The translations under genes were made by a program, and so were the position numbers. A DNA stretch of 64,000 bases from Hypericum androsaemum (taxonomy: Eukaryota; Streptophyta; Magnoliopsida; Malpighiales; Hypericaceae), in NCBI GenBank assembly GCA_963995505.1, contig OZ023194.1, positions 13,326,428-13,390,427 of the forward strand, in the 5' to 3' direction. Of the stretch, positions 58,087 through 64,000 are shown piece after piece. The notes under the pieces were generated by a model. It was not told the DNA's origin, searched no databases, and was given only the letters and a program-made list of their open reading frames with translations. How positions within the stretch are numbered: position 1 is the first letter of the stretch; every line of letters begins with the position of its first letter.

Positions 58087-61055
58087 ATGACGAAGACGGA
58101 GGCGGCGGCGGCGGAAGGAGGATGGGAGAGGAGCGAGATAGCGTTCTTCGACTTGGAGACGACGGTGCCGAAGCGGGCGGGTCAGAGGTTCGCGATACTT
58201 GAGTTCGGGGCGATCCTGGTGTGCCCTAAGCGGCTCGAGGAGAAATGGAGCTACTCCACCCTCGTCCGCCCCTCCGACCCGTCCCTCGTCTCCTCCCTCT
58301 CCGTCCGCTGCAACGGCATCACCCCCGACGCCGTCGTTTCCGCCCCCTCCTTCTCCCACATCGCCGACACCGTCTTCGACATCCTCCACGGTAATGCTAG
58401 ATCGAATCTCCGTATTCAACTCGAAATCTTTACGCTCGAGTCTAATCATTCTTATCCTACCGTACCAAGTGAAGGATATCACGTTGCTTAGTACAAGAGC
58501 GGTTGACTTGTTTATTAGTCTCGAAAATTCACATACCCATTGCTTTAAGGTTTTTAGCTGGATATGAAGATTCTAACATGTTATTAGATGGGTTGATTTC
58601 GTGCCCATTGTTGTGCTCGCACGACCCTCATTTCTCGCATGTTGGTGAATTCAAAGCTCGTGCAATCTTTGTTTAGAAGTGTGTAAAATCTATCTAATCA
58701 TTGTCTTAAGGTTTCGAGTTGAATATGGAGATTCTAACAGTAAGCTAGTATCGGAGCATGACGGGAAGTTAAAAGTATTGTTGTTTATGATGTTGGATGG
58801 TCGCGAGGCAGGGAGGATATGGGCGGGGCATAACATACAAAGGTTCGATTGCGCGAGGATAAGGGAGGCGTTTGCGGAGATCGGGAGGGATCCGCCTGAG
58901 GCCAAGGGGATCATTGACTCATTGGCGCTGTTGACCCAGCGGTTCGGGAGGCGGGCTGGAAACATGAAGATGGCTACTCTTGCCACTTACTTTGGCCTTG
59001 GCAAGCAAACCCACCGGTTTAATACCTTCTTCCCTCTGCTCTTCGTCTTTTCGATTTCACCTTTTGCTTTTATGCTCTTTCTTAACTTGTCTATTTAGTC
59101 TTCTCAGGAGCTTGGATGATGTACGTATGAACTTGGAAGTTCTCAAGTACTGCGCCACCGTGCTCTTCTTGGTAATGTCACCTCTTTCTCGGATTGATGC
59201 AAGTTCTCAAATTTTTCGTGGTTCTGTATGATGCGGGGAAAATCTTGCAAACCAAAGTTGGAGATTTCAACTTGTTCACCTACTAGCATTCATTTTGGAG
59301 AAATTTCCGTTTAACGTCTTGCCTACCCAAGTTCGAAATTTCCATAGTCCATACCCTGTTGAACAGACGTCCGCTGTTTAACATTCAGTTTCTTATTTTC
59401 TTTTGTGTGTATCAGTTGCAACTTTCCTGAATCTGGAAAGTACTTTTACTTGAATTTTTCCACCTCAAAGCTAGTTCTGCCCCTTAGTATGTTGTATAGA
59501 GGAAATTCCTTTCTATCTTTGAGCTTATCGTGCACTGTTATATAAATGGATGATGGATCATCTTAGAAGGTAAGTGGATTTCCTTGGATGACATTTGATC
59601 CAGTTGACATTATATTTGAAATTACAGCCAAATAAGCATCTTTTGAATTGTTACTTCCATTGGCTGAACTACAGGTTCATTCGTCACTTGTTTGTTGATG
59701 TTATTTATCTTTTGTATGTTCTTTTGCCGAACTCTTTTGGTGAATATATTAATTATGTTCCTGTTAGATACTAATTTTATGTGTTGTTCAATCAAGAATT
59801 AACTCGCAATAGCTAGTGTATTCTGGTTTGGGCTGCTTGAGACAACAACTGACAAGACATTGCTGTGTGCACAGGAGTCGAGCCTCCCAGAAGCCTTTCC
59901 TGAAAACGGCTGGATTTCACCCAATGCTACCACAAGGTGTCGTAAAAGTGGAAAATCACCCAAGGCCAAGGGTACTGACCCAAACTTGCATACGCCATCA
60001 TCAAGTTCAAGGCCTGTAAATATCAGTGTCCTGCCTCCTACGGATCATGCAACTGACGGAAACCATCCAATCTTATCTCTAGCCACAAGCTGCAGCACCA
60101 TCGAAGATCCCTTTGACATGGGATCCCTCAGCAATGAGATAAATGCTGACTCCCTCCAACCAGATGTCGCCATGAGAGAAAAGGACATAACAGATACTAC
60201 GGAGGTGTCCTCGACTGCAAGTGTCCCTGAAGGTTCCGGTGGCTGTACAGAATTTGTATTGCCTGATGAAGTTTCCACTGCTTCTATTAGCATTGCACAT
60301 GTCCCATACTTCCGTGGGAGTCAAAGAGTAGTGTTGTTGCACAGAGATGTTCCTTTACAGCTATGCTGTCCTCAGTTGAAGGTGCGATTTGGGCTGAGCA
60401 CAAAGTTTGTTGATTATGCTGGGCGTCCAAGATTGAGCTTTGTGGTCAATGCTCCTCCGAGTTTGTGTAAAGTGCTGGATGCATGTGATGAAACTGCACG
60501 GAAACTGTATGAGGAATCTGGCAGCAGCTCAGACTGGAGACATGTTGTGAGCAGAAAAGACGGATTTGCCAACTATCCAACGATTAGACTGAAGTAAGTT
60601 CTAGTTTCTGGATCAACTGTTCATTCTTGGAGATGCCGTGGAAAGTAAATTATTTATACATCCTGGAAAATAATTCTGGAATCACCTGACTAGTCCTTCA
60701 TTTAGGGATAGTAGATTTGCTGTACTCCTACATCTAATTTGATGACACCCCCCATCTTACCAAAGTTCTCTAATACGAAATTGATGAACTTATTTCTCTA
60801 CTGGTGTGTGTTTCTTGCAGTATACCTACATATGTAAACGGCGATATAGCTCAATATGGTGCTGAGATCTACCAGAACGAACCTTCCGGGTCCGTGCAAA
60901 AGCTTGTTTTCAGCAAGTTCGACACTGCGGAGCTCGATAGCCTGATCGTTCCGGGAACCTTCATGGACGTTTATCTATCGTTGGATCCATACGACTATCA
61001 GCAGAATGCAGGTATCAAGTTGGTGGCTAAAAAGATCGTACTCAACAAGAAGTAA
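58087..61055 (+). CDS. NEN-type DEDDh 3'-5' exonuclease domain protein
   Basis: Exons 58087-58390, 58812-59016, 59108-59171, 59875-60593 and 60821-61055 give 508 residues. The N-terminal exonuclease fold shows Exo I IAFFDLETTVP (Asp, Glu), Exo II AGHNIQRFDCARI (Asp) and Exo III HRSLDDV (His and Asp), the DEDDh pattern. The middle is a low-complexity Ser/Lys region. It is followed by DPFDMGSLSNEINADSLQPDVAM and a conserved C-terminal domain (VPYFRGSQRVVLLHRDVPLQ ... YVNGDIAQYGAEIY ... GTFMDVYLSLDPYDYQ), as in the plant NEN family. In Arabidopsis, NEN proteins act downstream of NAC45/86 in sieve-element enucleation. The Met at 58087 is the first ATG; an in-frame upstream GTG is not used. Intron 1 borders are supported by an unbroken HG|RIWAGHN frame. 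Which NEN paralogue is uncertain. Confidence 0.92.
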
Positions 61056-61853
61056 GGGGATGATCTTTTAATCGACGTAGGGAAGGCACGTATTGCTGAT
61101 TCTAACGTTCTTTTATTTATTCGTAACAAAGACTGTAATTTGGGAATGACACTTGTAATATTCTTTCTTGTTAAAAGCTCAAGCTTTGACGCATTGTCGA
61201 AACTACCTAGTATACAGATACTTTGTCTATTGAGACATTAAGATTGAAGTTTCAACTCAAGATCGAAACATTTTGTTAAACTAGTTATTAACTAAGAACT
61301 TAAGAGTCGAACCATGTCACCTCCAGAATACGCAAGGATACAACATCAGGAACCTAAGGAAGAGAGAGAGAGAGAGACTCAAATTGGAAACAGAAACTCA
61401 AAAGGCTGCTTTGATATCCTCTTATGAGATTTACAAGTTTACACAACAAGATGAATGACAGTCCGTAAGAGCGTCCAGCACTACAAACATTTCTTAGACA
61501 TCGGAAGGGCGAATGTTCTTTGCCTGCAGGACTAACCGAACCACGTTACCAGCACGACGACGAATCCATCAGCTTTTCCAGAACAGCTGCAATTGATGAC
61601 TTGACTAAGTTGCTGGCTGCACAGATGAGTGGGGTAGAAAACCAGAATCGGAATTGTACAAGCACAGTCAGGGGCATTGCTCCAGAAAGAGCATTATGAC
61701 ATTACCCATCAGCAACTCCGACCCCACCGATGAATCGGTGACACATTCCGCGCTTGTTCCTGTAAGAGAGACAAGCTTCACCGGGTACAACACAGGTTAT
61801 CTTTGCAAAGGACACCTGGAAACAAAAGAAATGTCACGTCCAGCATCTTGATG
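61056..61853. other. 3' UTRs between convergent NEN and TOC1 genes
   Basis: The 0.8-kb gap between the two stop codons probably holds both 3' UTRs. A (GA)n run lies at about 61362-61376. No ORF of note. Confidence 0.55.
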
Positions 61854-63903
61854 TCACGATCCCGAGGCATCAATTTCAGCAGATGAATCTCTTGATGCTT
61901 GGTCATCATCATCGTCCTCTTCATCCTCGTCGCAATCAGTAGGATGTCCATTGAGATCCACATTCACACCATTCACCTTCCTCACAAACTGTCCACGGAC
62001 ACGTGGCCTCCTTTCAGCAAGTTTTTTCCTGTTGACATACCTGATCTTCTTATCAAAACATCGTTCCTTCCTTTTCTGTCTAAACTTGATCAATGCTGCC
62101 TCCCTCCTATCAAGCTTAACTGATTTCGGGTCAGTGGAAGATGTGCCCCCTACTGGCAGCCATGACGAACTACTGTTAGGTTGTAAGCTCATATTGACAG
62201 GATAGTATGGAAAGGACGCCATCCCGGTCACATGGCAGTTCTGATGATTATATTGAGGAGGCATAGTTGGATTTCCATGGTTATGCAGCTGATGGAGATT
62301 ATTTTGATAAGCTTGGGCCGATGATGCCATGATAACTTGATTCAAAACCCCGTGCATGTAGTATGGGTAAACATTCTGCATGGATATCCCTGATCCATCA
62401 ACTTGATCTCCACTTCTTGGATGCATGGCAACATGAGCACGATGTTCTTCACTGAAATGATGATGGGAAAAATCGGTCGACGTGGGAGGCGTGCATGATC
62501 TATCAAGAGAGAAAGAATCGGGTATACTGGTGCTCCTAGTCAAGTCCTCCCCGCAAGAGTAGCTATCCAGCGCCTCTCCGTTTTCAAGTGGTTGAGCATC
62601 ACCAGACAGTAACCGTCCGGGTGCTATAAGTGTGTGTTCCAGCCGCGATCTGTGACCGGAGCCATCATCTAGTCTTGCATCTCCCTGATAGTTTTTGCTT
62701 CCCATACTTGATTTGACATAAGTAAAGAAGGCAGAGGATTGGCCAATCTTCAATACACTTCTCTTTGGAGCAGATGCAAATTGGTCACCAACTAGATACA
62801 CAAGTTAATAGACATATGAGAAGGATTGAGCTTGAACAGAAGTTATCAAGATGGGAAAAGCACGAAACAACCAACTACGATGAAGGTGTCAAATTGACTT
62901 TAGTACATTATAGAAATCACCAGTATTCACGACCTAAAAATAAAAAATGACCCCATAGAACTCTACTTGAGAGTTCCATTGATGATACCCAGTGGAAATG
63001 AGTAACTCAATAGAACTCTTCAGCAATGTGCTCAGTTGGGTGATCTTAGTACTTCTACTGAAACTAACATAGTAATTTTACCAACAGCTAAGAACACGAA
63101 AACATAATGTGATTTTTGGAAGAAGAGCTACAAATTCTTTGTAAATTTTTCTAAATCAGAAGAAAGAGCCTAATGGATGTGTGAAACAAGATACAAGATG
63201 GGGTATGAGTACTGAAGGAGTAAATGCAGTGTGCCTACCGATGCGACAATCACTAATTTCTTGCACTTCAGGTAGGCATTCAAGTGGCTCACAGAGGGAC
63301 GGCTCAGCATCAGCTGCAATCGCAGTTGCATCCATAGACTGAGGGGTAAACACAAGAATCAAGTCATCATCATTGCTCCAAATTAACTTATCTTGGAGAA
63401 GAACAAAGTAAATAGATTGATGATGCAACTAAATAACTACATCACCGATAACCGGGTTAGAGACATGCAGTCATACGTTGATTTAAGAAAAATAGAAAGG
63501 GTTTTCCTCTTAAGGAAAAAATTGAAATAGTTAGCACCCCATAGCTTCAAATCATGAGAGTAAGAACTATGGTTTTAAAATGTTGCGATCACCTAAATAA
63601 CTTGTCCTCTCAGGTTTAATGATCAAACAGCAGCTATTACTTCATAGGAACAACTTACGTAATCTCACATCAGGTTCCCACAATTCCATTTCCATTAACC
63701 AATGACAGGCATACGCTTCAACTAAAAATACTGACCTCGAATTCTTGATGAATTGACATTGCAAACTCAAGTGTCATGCTCCTACGAGATCTTTCATCTG
63801 TGTCATCCGAGAACAGATTAGTGCTATTTGTGTTAGCGTCGCTAGGATCTGACACCACCAGATCGAATTCATAGTTTAAGAGGTTCTTCTCCGCTAATCC
63901 AAG
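61854..63903 (-). CDS. TOC1: TOC1 / pseudo-response regulator 1, 3' exons (partial)
   Basis: Three exons on the minus strand are in phase: 63736-63903, 63239-63338 and 61854-62791; the exons for the pseudo-receiver domain lie beyond the window. TOC1 is an evening-phased circadian clock component that represses CCA1/LHY transcription. Seen here: [16 protein letters not shown] ... [20 protein letters not shown] (linker), [30 protein letters not shown], then [14 protein letters not shown] and [16 protein letters not shown] sequence. The C-terminal CCT domain is at about 61977-62105 ([20 protein letters not shown] ... [16 protein letters not shown]), with an acidic Asp/Glu tail. The linker and middle-region motifs set it apart from PRR3/5/7/9. 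The first Met in the last exon (62799-62801) lies in the intron and is not a start. Confidence 0.95.
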
Positions 63904-64000
63904 CTGCCAAAGGATATCAAGATGTCACATTAAACTTCATCCAGGAGCTACGAGTTCATGGGACAAAGTGAGTGCAGTATGATCAATTTGAAAAGAAAAG

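Noticed and set aside
1..64000. CRISPR array, rRNA, tRNA, plasmid or bacterial features
   Set aside because: None seen. The gene structures are eukaryotic with spliceosomal introns, and all repeats found are explained by transposons, duplications or microsatellites.

Overview
The window is nuclear DNA of a flowering plant, almost certainly a eudicot. The genes have GT-AG introns (and one GC-AG intron), the intergenic DNA is AT-rich, and plant-specific families are present (NAC, TOC1-type CCT, NEN exonuclease, NIP-type RING). Typical plant transposons fill the gaps. The species cannot be named from the sequence alone.

I support six protein-coding genes that look functional. They are a DUF962/Mpo1-like membrane protein (3611-5898, +), an F-box protein (22254-23439, -), a NAC100-like transcription factor with a miR164 site (32875-34069, +), chloroplast ribulose-phosphate 3-epimerase (48147-51031, +), a NIP-type RING-H2 protein (51829-53376, -) and a NEN-type DEDDh exonuclease (58087-61055, +). 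The last three coding exons of the clock gene TOC1/PRR1 (61854-63903, -) run off the right edge. From memory, the set TOC1, NEN, RPE and NAC100 also lies together on Arabidopsis chromosome 5 (At5g61380 to At5g61430), so the right half looks like a conserved block stretched by transposons.

The left half (0-28 kb) has been reshaped by duplication and insertion. A unit holding the last DUF962 exon plus an F-box gene was duplicated. Unit A (5709-20170) carries about 10 kb of extra DNA relative to the compact unit B (21038-23910), and its F-box copy is frameshifted. A third F-box relic (24836-28480) is split by a 3.1 kb DNA element. The extra DNA in unit A includes a Mutator-like element (8065-16601, perfect 9-bp target duplication) that contains a second Mutator-like element (8261-9909, perfect 9-bp duplication, with a captured heavy-metal-domain gene fragment) and a Ty3/gypsy chromovirus-type retrotransposon (10735-16212).

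The middle (34-48 kb) holds more transposons: a small Mutator-like element, two LTRs in direct tandem with a primer-binding site, a 4.6 kb decayed autonomous-type Mutator-like element (41089-45693) that also carries an opposite-strand GRF-zinc-finger/transmembrane gene, and a hAT-like element. 53.4-58 kb is gene-free, with one hAT-type MITE flanked by a perfect 8-bp duplication. No tRNA, rRNA or CRISPR array was seen. Exon borders below were placed by eye from splice signals, reading-frame continuity and family conservation.
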